From: Poecilobothrus nobilitatus
Taxonomy: Eukaryota; Arthropoda; Insecta; Diptera; Dolichopodidae
Reading direction: 5' to 3'
Length of the DNA stretch: 64,000 nt
NCBI GenBank assembly: GCA_947095535.1
Contig: OX352772.1
Coordinates: 273,480,636-273,544,635 of the forward strand
Shown here: in pieces, positions 10,905-20,513 of the stretch
Layout of the letters: every line of letters begins with the position of its first letter
Numbering within the stretch: the first letter of the stretch is position 1
The notes under the pieces: model-generated
Seen by the model: the letters and a program-made list of their open reading frames with translations, nothing else
Told to the model about the DNA's origin: nothing
Databases searched by the model: none
Position numbers and translations under genes: made by a program

Positions 10905-12949
10905 GAGGTGCTACACATCAAAAATGTAATATAGAATATCAAAATTCATTTACTATTCCTGTAATCTTCCATAATTTAAGCGGCTACGATTCACACTTTA
11001 TTATACTGAAGTTAAATTCACTCATAGAAGGAAAAATTGATTTGCTTCCTATAAATAAGGAAAAATATATATCTTTCACCAAACATATTCAAAATAGTTC
11101 AATTAAGTTTAGATTTGTAGATTCATATAAGTTTTTAGGTGTAAGCTTAGATGTATTAACAAAAACTTTAAAGGAATTTCCTATTTTAAAATCGCAATTT
11201 AATAGTTTAAATAATTTTCAAATAGAATTATTAACAAGAAAAGGAGTTTATCCATATGACTATTTCGAAGACAATAATAAATTTTTTGAAACAAAGTTAC
11301 CGGATAAGAATCAGTTTTATAATAAATTAAATAAATCGGAAATATCTAATGAAGATTATCAACATGCAAAAAGGGTATGGGATGTATTTCATATAAAAAA
11401 TTTAGGGGAATATTCAGACTTATATTTGAAAACAGATGTGTTATTACTTACAGAAATTTTTGAAAAATTTAGACAAAGTTGCAAAATTACTTATGATTTA
11501 GATCCTGCACATTATTTCACATTACCAGGTTATACTTGAGATGCAATGCTAAAATATACAAAAGTAAATTTTGAATTACTAACTGATATTGACATGATTT
11601 TATTTGTTGAAAGTGGAATAAGGGGTGGTTTAACGCAAATTTCAAAGAGATATAGTAAAGCTAATAATATATATATGACTGATTACGATGAAAATATTCC
11701 ACATAAGAGTATATCATATTTAGATATTAATAATCAGTATGGATGGGCTATGAGTCAATATTTACCATTAAACAATTTCAAGTGGGTGGATGATATTACA
11801 AAATTTGATTGTGATTTCATTAAAAATGTTGCTAATGACTCTTCAACTGGTTATATATTAGAAGTTGATTTGGAATATCCAACTGAGTTTCATGACAAAC
11901 ATAAAGATTTACCTTTCTGCCCTGAACATTCATTAACATTATCGAACCAAAAGAAACTTGTTGCAACATTGTACAATAAAACAAACTATGTTTGTCATTA
12001 TAGAACTTTGAAACAAGCTATAGAACATGGTTTAAAAATAATAAAAATTCATAAAGTTTTAGAATTCGGACAATCTGATTTTCTGAAACCCTATATTGAA
12101 TTAAATACAAAGCTTCGTAGTTTAGCAACTAGTAATTTTGAAAAAGATATTTTTAAATTAATGAATAATGGAACATTTGGTAAAACCATAGAAAACCTAC
12201 GGAAACATTTAAATATAAAACTTAAAACTTATTGGGAAGGTCGTTATGGTGCTAATTCACTAATTGCATCACCTTATTTTAAGTCTTCAACAGTTTTTAA
12301 CGAAAATTTGGTTGCAATTGAATTAAAAAAAGGTGAAATATTTTTTAATAAACCCATATATGTGGGGATGGCCATATTAGATATTTCAAAAACTTTAATT
12401 TATGAATTTTTTTATGATTATATGAAGCAAAATTTAAAAGAAAATTGTAAGCTTCTTTATACTGATACAGATAGTTTAATTCTAGAAATATTAAATGAAA
12501 ATATCTATGATATTATTAAGAGAGATTGTAATGAACGATTTGATACTAGCGATTATCCAATAAATAATAAATGGGGAATTCCGCTTGTTAAGAAAAAGGT
12601 AATTGGATTAATGAAAGATGAAATGAATGGTAAGAACGTTACAGAATTTATAGGTATAAGATCTAAAATGTATTCAATTAGAGTAGATGGAGAAGATTGT
12701 ATAAAGAAGTCTAAAGGAATTAAAAAATCTATTGTACAAAAAGAAATTGTTTTTGATGATTATGTAGCTAGCTTAAATGAAAACAAAAACAAAAATATTT
12801 GTCAAAATATGATAAGATCTAATAAACATATTGTATATAGTATTAGTCAAGAAAAAGTTGCTTTAAATTCGAATGATGATAAAAGATTCTTAATTCAAAA
12901 TTCAGTTGAAACCTTACCATGGGGTCATTATAGTTTAAGTCATATGTAA
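10904..12949 (+). pseudogene. Protein-primed type DNA polymerase B (Polinton), N-terminally truncated, one stop
   Basis: Replicative polymerase of the Polinton. The frame is open from 10904 (RGATHQKCN) and shows exonuclease motif II as FHNLSGYDSHF (about 10962-11000), then KTDVLLLTEIFEKF and LPGYT. A TGA at 11537-11539 interrupts the usual LPG-x-x-WDAM motif, which looks like a single nonsense change at Trp. The frame then continues 11546-12949 with polymerase motif A (SYLDINNQYGWAM, Asp at residue 60 of this piece), motif B (KLMNNGTFGKTIEN) and motif C (LLYTDTDS). The N-terminal third, including exonuclease motif I, is missing and replaced by the 153-bp duplication. Polinton polymerases are usually around 1,000 residues or more; about 680 remain. 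Confidence 0.92.
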
Positions 12950-13140
12950 TTATGTAATATCTAATTAATTATAAATAATAAATACTAAATAGTACATTAT
13001 AATTCTTTTTATTTTTTAATCAATTTCTAGGTTACAATTATTAATTATTTCTCGATGATGATGATTTTTCCTTTTTTGATACTGTTCATACAAATATAGC
13101 ATTGATTAACTCCTTTAATTGGATTCCATCACACCAATTT

Positions 13141-13305
13141 TTAAGTACATTTATTTTTTTTGTACTGCTCATTGAAATTTTTTTTATGATCTTGGTTTTT
13201 GATTTCTTCTCTCCATTTCTTTGTTGATTCCGATGAAGTGTTCATTAAGTTTTGATAATCTTTTGTAGATTGATTTTTATTCAAGATCTTTTTTATTTTA
13301 TCCAT
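13141..13305 (-). CDS. Small basic ORF of Polinton 1, 54 residues
   Basis: ATG at 13305, stop at 13141. Lys/Asn/Gln-rich (MDKIKKILNKNQSTKDYQ...), mostly predicted helical, no recognised domain. It lies 91 bp downstream of the DnaQ-like gene on the same strand. Beyond its stop, in shifting frames, a CYIC pair and further lysine-rich codons suggest it may once have been longer. It could be chance: composition is not strongly distinctive. Confidence 0.35.
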   Translation of the reverse strand: MDKIKKILNKNQSTKDYQNLMNTSSESTKKWREEIKNQDHKKNFNEQYKKNKCT

Positions 13306-13396
13306 ATTAATTTATTAAATGTATTGATTAAAGCTATCGATTGTGAATAGTAAAATGAATATGTTGCTGATTATTTCTTAAATACTTTTCAATTAG

Positions 13397-13864
13397 CTAA
13401 ATCAGCAATTTTAATAAATAAACATTTTCAAAGGCACAAACACCAACATGATTAAAAGAACATCTTTTACGGCAACTAATTTGTTGATTCTTCAATATTT
13501 TTAAACATGTAGAATCACGATTATCCAAATCAAAAACATTATTATTTTTCAATATGTTAATAATCCAAGATTTTTTTTCTTTTTCTTTAACATAAACTTT
13601 TGTTTGATTCGATATAAAATATTTTAAAAAATTGATGACATCACAAAAATGTGTTTTTCCGTCAGACCATTGTAAGCCGTGATGATTTCTAGTAAGCCAT
13701 TTATTTGTATATTTTGCTTTTGCATCTAAATAATGGTAACCATAAGGTGGTTTTATTATAAAATGTTGAATTTCATCATTTGATGAAAGAATAACAATTT
13801 CTTTTAAAATAAATTTATTACTATTATCTCGAAAACCTTGTATATCAATTATTACATATTCCAT
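13397..13864 (-). CDS. DnaQ-like/RNase H-fold-like Polinton protein
   Basis: 155 residues, intact. N-terminus VIIDIQGFR..FILKEIVIL, middle HHGLQWSDG, then KVYVKEKEKKSWI, and C-terminus C..NHVGVCAFENVYLLKLL. The pattern resembles a DnaQ-type exonuclease: a D-x-Q/E strand, a mid motif with -Y/V-K-x-x-x-K-x-W, and a C-terminal H....CA..N..LL helix. The acidic catalytic set is not complete, so an inactive nuclease fold or nucleic-acid-binding role is possible. Polinton 2 has a homologue at 33183-33674. First gene of the leftward structural block or its own unit, with a TATA-like site upstream. Function not established. Confidence 0.65.
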   Translation of the reverse strand: MEYVIIDIQGFRDNSNKFILKEIVILSSNDEIQHFIIKPPYGYHYLDAKAKYTNKWLTRNHHGLQWSDGKTHFCDVINFLKYFISNQTKVYVKEKEKKSWIINILKNNNVFDLDNRDSTCLKILKNQQISCRKRCSFNHVGVCAFENVYLLKLLI

Positions 13865-13903
13865 TTTTATGTTTCGGTAGAATTTAAATGATTAAATTGA
13901 ATA

Positions 13904-13911
13904 TATTTATA
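13904..13911 (-). promoter_or_regulatory. TATA-box-like site for the DnaQ-like gene
   Basis: TATAAATA on the minus strand, about 40 bp upstream of the start at 13864. Confidence 0.35.
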
Positions 13912-14041
13912 AGGTTTGTAAATTAAAAAACTTAAACAATGCAATGCAATCATAAAAAATATTCCACCAATAAATGGAGGAATTTTAAAAACACAGTAAG
14001 ACTCTAAGTTTTTAATGTTTCCTGTATTTTTATTTAGAAAT

Positions 14042-15247
14042 TTACATAATTTTATTAACTTCTCCTGTTAGTTGTTTGAATTCGACTAAACGATCATGCA
14101 AAATAAGACAGTAAGCTGTCGTATTGATTGGAATTTTTTTCAAGGTGTTTAGTTCGATTTTAATATCAACTGGACCCATTTTAAGATCCTCATTTTGATA
14201 ACGTGTGTCAATTATAAAAATTGGAGATGAATTTTTAAAATTCTCCCATGAAGCTAAAGGTTCTGATACTAGATGATTGTAGTAAGCACTTCGAAAATTC
14301 GAGTATGTTTCGTATGCTAAAGCATAACGATTTTTTCCAAAGTCTAAATTCATATCTTCATATGGATATACTTCAGAATTTAAATATACTTTTAAATTAG
14401 AAACATCACAATGATTAAATTTTGAGGGATCTTTTGAAAGATTATTTTCAATATTTTGTTGATCAGTTTGTAGAGCGAAAATAATAAAGCGGGGTTTTTC
14501 TAGTTGTGAAGTTGTTTTAACATTCCAAATTAGGTGATTAGCTGTTGATAATGAAGGATTGTCATTTAAGTCCCAACTCCTAAAAGCTATTTTAATAACA
14601 GATCCAGTATCAATACTTTTATATAATTTCAATTTTGGATTATCCATCAAATTAATATGTTGAACTCTCCAGCATATTTTTGTTAGAGTAATATTCGGCT
14701 TCTCACTAACATTTGAACATATCAAAGAATTGTTGTTGCTTCCAGAGCGTGTTAATATCAATTCATGTTTTGCATTAGGGATAATGTTTTTATAATCTTC
14801 AGCAAATCCTAATAATCTCTTTAAAGGAACGTAAAAACTGAAATAAAGTCCATCCAATTCTATTGATGTTTTGGGAGACCAACTCCCATTGTATAAAGCA
14901 GTACTTTCGTTTTCATTAAGTGAAATATAATTTTTTAATGTCGAAGTTATACCAACCTTATTATTATGATCAATTTCCTTACCATTAAGTTCATAACTAA
15001 TTTTTTCAAATAGAAATGGTATGGCATTATTAACTAGTTTAGTATGTTTAACAGCAGTTCCATCATGATTTGTTACAAATCCTTCTATATATATTAGACT
15101 TGTTGAAGGTAATATATTTAAATTCTGATTTTGTATTTGTATTCGAGTAATACTATTGAAGTTGAAATTGTTTAAGAATGGATAATATGAATGCCAGTGA
15201 TTACTAGTAAAAGTTTCATCAAAAACAGGTTCATTAAAAAGATTCAT
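14042..15247 (-). CDS. Polinton major capsid protein candidate (hexon-like)
   Basis: 401 residues, intact. Recognisable blocks of an insect Polinton capsid family: FDETFTSNHWHSYYP near the start, NAIPFLFEKISYELNG, FYVPLKRLLGF, KICWRVQHI, PFRSW-like IAFRSWDLND, PRFIIFALQT, LNSEVYPYEDMNLDF and AYCLILHDRLVEF near the end. I assign it as the major capsid (double jelly-roll) from its place next to penton, protease and pVI-like genes and from remembered family sequence; the fold is not visible directly. Its ATG overlaps the stop of the upstream 59-residue ORF (ATGA). About 150 residues shorter than some Polinton capsids. Confidence 0.75.
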   Translation of the reverse strand: MNLFNEPVFDETFTSNHWHSYYPFLNNFNFNSITRIQIQNQNLNILPSTSLIYIEGFVTNHDGTAVKHTKLVNNAIPFLFEKISYELNGKEIDHNNKVGITSTLKNYISLNENESTALYNGSWSPKTSIELDGLYFSFYVPLKRLLGFAEDYKNIIPNAKHELILTRSGSNNNSLICSNVSEKPNITLTKICWRVQHINLMDNPKLKLYKSIDTGSVIKIAFRSWDLNDNPSLSTANHLIWNVKTTSQLEKPRFIIFALQTDQQNIENNLSKDPSKFNHCDVSNLKVYLNSEVYPYEDMNLDFGKNRYALAYETYSNFRSAYYNHLVSEPLASWENFKNSSPIFIIDTRYQNEDLKMGPVDIKIELNTLKKIPINTTAYCLILHDRLVEFKQLTGEVNKIM

Positions 15248-15423
15248 TTTAATTGATATCCAAGTAATTTTAAATATTGTTGATTTTCAACAGTTAAACT
15301 TTTTTTAGATTTGTATTGTTGACTTCCTTCTTCTGTTGATGACTTTATTATATTGAAATGTTGTGTTCTATTCTCAGGATATATATAGGAATCTTGATTT
15401 TGATTTTGATTAAACACAATCAT
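15244..15423 (-). CDS. Small overlapping ORF between penton and capsid, 59 residues
   Basis: ATG at 15423 lies inside the last codons of the penton gene and its TGA stop (15244-15246) overlaps the capsid ATG (15245-15247). Sequence has an Asn/Gln-rich start and ends with SLTVENQQYLKLLGYQL. The double overlap and the non-random C-terminal helix argue for a real gene, perhaps translated by reinitiation or leaky scanning. Function unknown; a minor virion or assembly protein would fit the position. Confidence 0.6.
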   Translation of the reverse strand: MIVFNQNQNQDSYIYPENRTQHFNIIKSSTEEGSQQYKSKKSLTVENQQYLKLLGYQLK

Positions 15424-16108
15424 TTTGAGGCTTTAAATGCAATCTAATTGTTATTGTTTCTCCACGAAAATTAATTAAATTACCGTTCTGATCAAGTAAT
15501 TTTACAGTAATAGAACTTATCTGATTAACAGTTACTGGTAAATAAATTACATTCTTAGGAACTTCAATTATTTTATATCCAGGACTGACGTTAATAGAGA
15601 ATTCATGTAAAATGTGAGCTTCGTTTGCATTAATATAGGTTCCGGAAATAATATTGCATTCTACTCTTATTATATTTATTTTGTTAATATCAACAGAAAG
15701 ATCTGAAGTATGCCATTTGTTTGGTAATAGTTTTTTTCTACTAAAACCTAATAATCCTCCAATAGTATCTTCTCTTTCAAAATCAATTTCTTTATCGGCA
15801 AAAATTTCACACTTTAATGTGTTATTATTTGGTCTTATAATTAATTTTTCCTTATCTGTTTTAGTTATATCCAACGCTTTTCTAAGAAATATTTCAATAT
15901 TTTCAATTTCGTATGAGCCTGTGGGAATTGTAATAGGTTTCTCATCAATAATAAATCTATTATTTTTTTCGTCTATGTTAGGTATTGAATTATATGTTTG
16001 GAAATCCACTAAACCGCAGGTATATTCCTTTCCCCTTAGGTCTATAGGAGGAAAATAATTGGTTGTTAATATGGAAGAATTACCGTTTAAAGTTAATGTT
16101 ATTGACAT
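15410..16108 (-). CDS. Polinton minor capsid (penton) protein
   Basis: 232 residues, intact. Matches the penton family: TLTLNGNSSILTTNYFPPI at the N-terminus, CGLVDFQTYNSIPNID, ITIPTGSYEIENIE, GGLLGFSRK, VECNIISGTYIN, EFSINVSPGYKIIEVP, NVIYLPV and NFRGETITIRLHLK at the end. Expected to form a single jelly-roll pentamer at capsid vertices. First gene of a leftward run penton, 59-residue ORF and capsid, all overlapping, so probably on one transcript. Confidence 0.88.
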   Translation of the reverse strand: MSITLTLNGNSSILTTNYFPPIDLRGKEYTCGLVDFQTYNSIPNIDEKNNRFIIDEKPITIPTGSYEIENIEIFLRKALDITKTDKEKLIIRPNNNTLKCEIFADKEIDFEREDTIGGLLGFSRKKLLPNKWHTSDLSVDINKINIIRVECNIISGTYINANEAHILHEFSINVSPGYKIIEVPKNVIYLPVTVNQISSITVKLLDQNGNLINFRGETITIRLHLKPQNDCV

Positions 16109-16424
16109 GTCTTTAATTGAAATAATAATGATATATTATGGAAGTATATTTTTCTTTTTATAGATTTTCAAAGGTAATTCATCATAAGCATAATAAAAGT
16201 ATCTTCTAAGTAATATCTTTTAATATATCTTCTAATTCAGCATTTTCTTTAAATTTCTTTTATTAAAACTTAATTTTAATTATTCTTTATGAGTTTGTTT
16301 TTTTTGTTTCTCGTTTATTCAAATAGAAAAGAAATAACCTTGAACTTGAACAAAATTATTAATGTGGGTCAGTTTTAATAAAGCTACACTATAATAAAAA
16401 CATTTTTTTTTTGGTATATTTTAT
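16109..16424 (-). promoter_or_regulatory. Intergenic region with probable promoter of the penton-capsid unit
   Basis: Non-coding, about 315 bp. TATAAAAAG on the minus strand (16154-16162) lies about 45 bp upstream of the penton start. The part next to the protease contains a T-run (16402-16411). Nothing else recognised. Confidence 0.4.
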
Positions 16425-16798
16425 TTATAGATAATATTTTTTCTTAGCAATATGAAATAAAAATTCTAAACATAAATGTCCACAATTATATGAATTAAAG
16501 TTTTGATATTTATTATAATTATATACAAGCTTATCACCTAAATATTTAATTACTTCTAATGGGGGTTGTAAATTTCCAAAACTATCAAAATATTGATTAA
16601 TTTCTGGATTTTTATAATAAGCTACCCAGTGTGTTCCTTTTCCAGCTGAATTGTCCAAATTTATTATACCACATTCAAATTTCCAAATCTTAGTTTTTGG
16701 CAAATTATCTCGCATAAAAACTCCACGAAAATATTTTAAATATTTTACACCGAATTCTTCTAAATCAAAATTTGTAAGCGGACTTTTGGGTAGCTCAT
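16425..16798 (-). pseudogene. Adenain-like cysteine protease (Polinton), start region shifted
   Basis: Maturation protease that cleaves capsid precursors. Catalytic pattern of the adenovirus protease family: His in GTHWVAYY, Asp in QYFDSFG, Gln in KYQNFNSYNCG and Cys in YNCGHLC (His29, Asp44, Gln71, Cys78 counted from the Met at 16715). Coding clearly extends upstream of that Met (LTNFDLEEFG..YFRGVFMRD). No ATG heads this frame; the best candidate ATG at 16798, directly after the stop of the upstream gene, is out of phase, implying a one-base change in the A-run just after it. A -1/+1 ribosomal shift from the PLA2/pVI gene is an alternative. Confidence 0.85.
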
Positions 16799-17613
16799 TT
16801 AATGGTTTTTTGGATTCAAATAAAGTCCCAATCCTTTTTTGTATGGTTTTAAGTGTAATCCTCCCCCGCCTTTTAATGCTATTGTTTCCATCGTTTTATT
16901 ATGACGTTCACTTTCTTTTAACTGCTTGCGAGCATTTTTAGAATCGTTTACAGCCTTAGCTATTCCTGCAGCACCACCTGAAAGTGCTCCAATAGCTGAT
17001 AAACCAGCAAATATAGGGATTAAAGGTAAAACACCTCCAATTTTAGGTACTGGAATAATTCGGGGTATATCAATTGTATGTTTTTGTCCTTTTGAAATTT
17101 TTCGAGCTGCATGTAAAGCCATTTTTATTGTACTTTTACCACTCATTGGCTTCTTAATAGTTTTAACTACAGCTCTAGTTTCTTTTATAAGATTTCTTAA
17201 AGGTGTTTTCCTCTGTTTTTTCATAGTTTTCTTTAACAACCCCATACCAAGTTTAACTTTAGCTTTCATTGCGTTTGTAACTAAAACAGCATTCGCTTTT
17301 TCTTCTAAATTTGAATTTTTAGCTTTAACTCTTTGCCAAAGCTTTCTCTGATAGTATTTTATCAGCTATATGACGTTGATTTTGATTAGTATTTTGAGAA
17401 TATGCTATGTCATGCTCTCGACAAGCCTCATCTAAACCATTAATTCCTTTATCACCTCGAGCTAATCGTTTTGTTAGTTTTGTTCCAGGACCGCAATAAT
17501 TATAACCAGGTAAATGTGCTTCAAATGGGAGCTTATTAATTAATGAATTGATAACTCCTCTTCCTTTAACAGTTTTTTTTATTACTGTTTGAATATTTAT
17601 TGTTCAAAGGCAT
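16799..17613 (-). pseudogene. PLA2-domain and pVI-like capsid protein, frameshifted
   Basis: Two-part Polinton protein. The N-terminal part (about 17380-17613) shows a parvovirus-type phospholipase A2 domain: LPGYNYCGPGT (calcium loop) and NGLDEACREHDIAYS (catalytic His-Asp). The C-terminal part (16799-17269) is basic then glycine/alanine-rich: RIIPVPKIGGVLPLIPIFAGLSA, HNKTMETIALKGGG and KPYKKGLGLYL, like adenoviral pVI-type minor capsid proteins. The PLA2 part ends in DKILSEKA in one frame and continues in another; an extra base near 17338-17343 breaks it. A second one-base problem separates the likely ATG (17613) from the PLA2 frame. Expected role: membrane penetration and capsid maturation. 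Confidence 0.8.
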
Positions 17614-17715
17614 AATATGCAGTTTAGTTGAAGAAAGTCAATCAAAGACTAAATACCTTTTTAAAAAACTCATTATCATCATTTAAAACAAGAATTTTTT
17701 CTACAAGTTAAAGAA

Positions 17716-18399
17716 ATGAAATTTATAAAAGTAGATAACACAGTTAAGGTTAAAAATTTTGATCAAAATTCAAAAACCAAAATTAAAAAACATGGTGAAT
17801 GTTTGCCAGATAGTATAAGAGGATTAATAGTTGGACCTTCAAATTGTGGTAAAACTAATGTTATGATTAGTATGCTTTTAGATCCTAAAGGCTTAAAATT
17901 TCAAAACATATATATTTACTCAAAATCTTTACATCAACCTAAATATAAATATTTAAAGAAATTAATAACACCTATTAAAGGAATGGGCTACAATGAATTT
18001 TCAAATAATGCTGATGTAATTGACCCGTCTACTTCTAAACCAAACTCAATATTTATATTTGATGATGTAGCTTGTGATAAGCAAGATAGTATCAGAGCCT
18101 ATTTTTGTATGGGACGACATCAAGAAGTAGATTGCTTTTATTTATGTCAGTCATATACAAGAATTCCAAAGCATTTAGTTAGAGATAATGCAAACTTTTT
18201 GATTATTTTCAAGCAAGATGATTTAAATTTGAAACATATATATAATGATCATGTAAATTCTGATATGACTTATAACGATTTTAAAAAATTAAGTATATAC
18301 TACTGGAATGATAATTATGGTTTCTTATTAATTGATAAAGATAATAGTTTAACTAATGGTCGTTATAGAAAAAATTTTGATACTTTTGCTAAATTTTAG
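17716..18399 (+). CDS. Polinton genome-packaging ATPase (FtsK/HerA, A32-like)
   Basis: 227 residues, intact. Walker A GPSNCGKT (residues 40-47) and Walker B SIFIFDDV (111-118). Downstream GRHQEVDCFYLCQSYTRIPK and DNANFLIIFKQDD fit the sensor/arginine-finger region of A32-type ATPases that drive DNA into capsids. It starts the rightward block, about 100 bp from the divergent PLA2 gene, so 17614-17715 is probably a bidirectional promoter region. Confidence 0.92.
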   Translation: MKFIKVDNTVKVKNFDQNSKTKIKKHGECLPDSIRGLIVGPSNCGKTNVMISMLLDPKGLKFQNIYIYSKSLHQPKYKYLKKLITPIKGMGYNEFSNNADVIDPSTSKPNSIFIFDDVACDKQDSIRAYFCMGRHQEVDCFYLCQSYTRIPKHLVRDNANFLIIFKQDDLNLKHIYNDHVNSDMTYNDFKKLSIYYWNDNYGFLLIDKDNSLTNGRYRKNFDTFAKF

Positions 18400-18462
18400 T
18401 TAACAAGAGGTCTATCAGCAGTTGAGTAACTAATTGAACGGGTCATTTAACAATTAGCATTT

Positions 18463-18541
18463 ATCAGTTACCGGTTAGCAGTTAGGAGTAAACAGTTACC
18501 AGTTACCTGTTATCAGTTAGCAGCTAGCAACAGAACAGTTC
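18463..18541 (+). repeat. Short degenerate CAGTTA/GTTAGC repeats
   Basis: CAGTTACC, GTTAGCAGTTAG, CAGTTACCAGTTACC, CAGTTAGCAGCTAGC and similar units fill the gap between the ATPase and the next gene. A slippage-prone spacer; role unknown. Confidence 0.6.
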
Positions 18542-18573
18542 GGTTCATAATTTGCAATTAATAATTTAAAAAA

Positions 18574-19524
18574 ATGGATGAACAACTTATGAGAGATTTA
18601 ATTAAAACTCGTAAAAGTTTAAAAAGAAAATTTCAATCTTTAAAAATTAAAAAACTTTCAGAAGATCATGATCTGGAAAAAGCGTTTACTCCAATTACAA
18701 AACCCTTGAAAGAATTAACAAATGCTGTCAAAGAACAACAACAATTTTCGGGTAACTTTATCAAGCCGGAAGTTAAATCGAATGATGATAACGCTAAATC
18801 AATGAGGTTATCCATACAAGAAGCTAAAACACCTAGCAACAAAAGTAACATTTCCAGCAAATTTAAAACTTCCACACCAAATACTATAAAATTCGAAACA
18901 CCACCTATGACAGATAATTTTAGTGATGAGTCATCAATTTCACAATTTCCTGCTTTTAACAAGTCAGAACTTGATAGATCATATGGCCCCAATTTTGATG
19001 AGTCATTAAATGCCCGAAAACTTGGGAATGCTAATTTTGAAATAGATGAAATTAATAAAAATATATTGATTGATGATGAAAGTTTTAAAGGAACTTCTGG
19101 TTTATATGAATTAATATTTAAGAAAAAACCTATGAATTATACTGAAAATGATTTAAGTATATATAAACAAATACTCAACAAAACAAATGCACATAGAAGA
19201 AATTATAATCATTTAGAACAAATAAAAGGAAACAAAGGTTTTAAATATAAGAATATATTAAGAAAATTATATGAACATGATTACAGCACTAGACGTAGTT
19301 CTAAAAAAACTGGTTCAAGTTATTCAAAAAAATTTTTTTCTGCACCCAGAACTCATTTAAATTATACGAATCAATCAAATCAGTATCTTTATTGGGATGA
19401 TCCTATTGAGTTAGTTGATAGATTAAGGCTTTTAATTGCATCAGAAACAGCTGGTAATAATAATCATCATAATGAAATTCTTTCTATAATTGAAGAATTG
19501 AAAGAAGCAAATATAATTCAATAA
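18574..19524 (+). CDS. Conserved Polinton protein of unknown function, 316 residues
   Basis: Intact. The N-terminus is a charged helix (MDEQLMRDLIKTRKSLKRKFQ), then a long Ser/Thr/Lys-rich disordered stretch. The conserved part is FKGTSGLYELIFKKKP, NRTNAHRRNY-like TNAHRRNYNHLEQIKG, then YLYWDDPIELVDRLRLLIASETAGN..HNEILSIIEEL near the C-terminus. I recall this WDDP-ELVDRL-IIEEL ending as common in insect Polinton proteins, but no biochemical role is known to me. Position between packaging ATPase and fibre-like ORF suggests a virion or assembly protein. Confidence 0.75.
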   Translation: MDEQLMRDLIKTRKSLKRKFQSLKIKKLSEDHDLEKAFTPITKPLKELTNAVKEQQQFSGNFIKPEVKSNDDNAKSMRLSIQEAKTPSNKSNISSKFKTSTPNTIKFETPPMTDNFSDESSISQFPAFNKSELDRSYGPNFDESLNARKLGNANFEIDEINKNILIDDESFKGTSGLYELIFKKKPMNYTENDLSIYKQILNKTNAHRRNYNHLEQIKGNKGFKYKNILRKLYEHDYSTRRSSKKTGSSYSKKFFSAPRTHLNYTNQSNQYLYWDDPIELVDRLRLLIASETAGNNNHHNEILSIIEELKEANIIQ

Positions 19525-19555
19525 TATTTTATATTAGCATTCAGTAAAAATCAAG

Positions 19556-20041
19556 ATGTCGCTTGATAAGTTTGGACGTAGTGTAGCTTCATCTACTTCT
19601 AGAAAATCACATACTAGAGGTCTACCAGGTTTAGGTTTCAAATTAACATCTGAGGGAAATTATGATTTAGAGAACAAAATTTTATCTAATGTTCAAGAAC
19701 CCATTAATGGAAATGATGCAGCAACGCAAACATTTGTGAACAATCAAATCTTCTTTCACAAAGAACTAATAAAAAACGATATAGAAGATATGTTTTACAA
19801 TTTGACTAATGAACTTAAATTAACAGAAACAAAATTAAGAATATTAGAAGAAAAAGTGCAAGAAAGTTTAGAGAATATCAATCTTAAATTTTCTAGAATT
19901 TTACATGAAAAGTTTTCAGAAATGAATGATTTTATTGAATTTCAAATTAAAAAACCAATTAGATTTATTAATGAGAGATTGGAAAAATTTGAAGCCAAGG
20001 CTCAATCAGCATTAGATTTAATTAATAATTCGGGGAAATAA
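19556..20041 (+). CDS. Coiled-coil, fibre-like Polinton protein, 161 residues
   Basis: Intact. It begins with a Ser/Arg-rich head ending GLPGLGFKLTSEGNYDLENK, then NVQEPINGNDAATQTFV; this head resembles sequences that open trimeric phage or virus fibres. Residues about 60-155 form heptad-rich helix (ELKLTETKLRILEEKVQES...). A homotrimeric spike or fibre shaft is a reasonable reading, but no knob domain follows. It lies 31 bp after the WDDP protein, probably co-transcribed. Confidence 0.6.
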   Translation: MSLDKFGRSVASSTSRKSHTRGLPGLGFKLTSEGNYDLENKILSNVQEPINGNDAATQTFVNNQIFFHKELIKNDIEDMFYNLTNELKLTETKLRILEEKVQESLENINLKFSRILHEKFSEMNDFIEFQIKKPIRFINERLEKFEAKAQSALDLINNSGK

Positions 20042-20070
20042 TTGTGGTTAGTTTTCATTTAACTTCCAAA

Positions 20071-20364
20071 ATGGATATACATCAAATCGGATATTCTTTA
20101 AATAATTTTTTAAATAAATATGAACATATTTTATTGGAGGAACATTATGAACAGTTAAAAGATCATTTCAAATTTTTAAAGTTATTTAAAAATTCTCTAC
20201 AAATTGAAACGAAGGAGTATGGATATCATTGGACTATATGTCCCTATACATCAGATAATATTGAAAGTCTTCCAGATACTTGCCCATGCCATTCAGCAGA
20301 ACAATGTATGTTACAGTGTACCAAACTAATGAACTTATATGAAAGAATAAAAAATAGGTTATAA
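20071..20364 (+). CDS. Small Cys-containing Polinton ORF, 97 residues
   Basis: I choose ATG 20071 (MDIHQIGYSLNNFLNKYEH); the frame is open a further nine codons upstream but only with a GTG. Helical N-terminus, then YHWTICPYTSDN and a cysteine cluster CPCHSAEQCMLQC, ending in a helix. It overlaps no neighbour and follows the fibre-like gene closely. The cysteines could bind zinc. Function unknown. Confidence 0.55.
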   Translation: MDIHQIGYSLNNFLNKYEHILLEEHYEQLKDHFKFLKLFKNSLQIETKEYGYHWTICPYTSDNIESLPDTCPCHSAEQCMLQCTKLMNLYERIKNRL

Positions 20365-20513
20365 TAAAAGTATACATACATACTTGTAAACTATTATATA
20401 TTATAATAAAGAATATAATTTTACAATTTGAAAATCTATTGTTTGCTTTTATTTATTTTATTTATAACTGTGTGAAAAAGAGGTATATTTTAATTAGTTA
20501 TTTTCAAGAAGAG

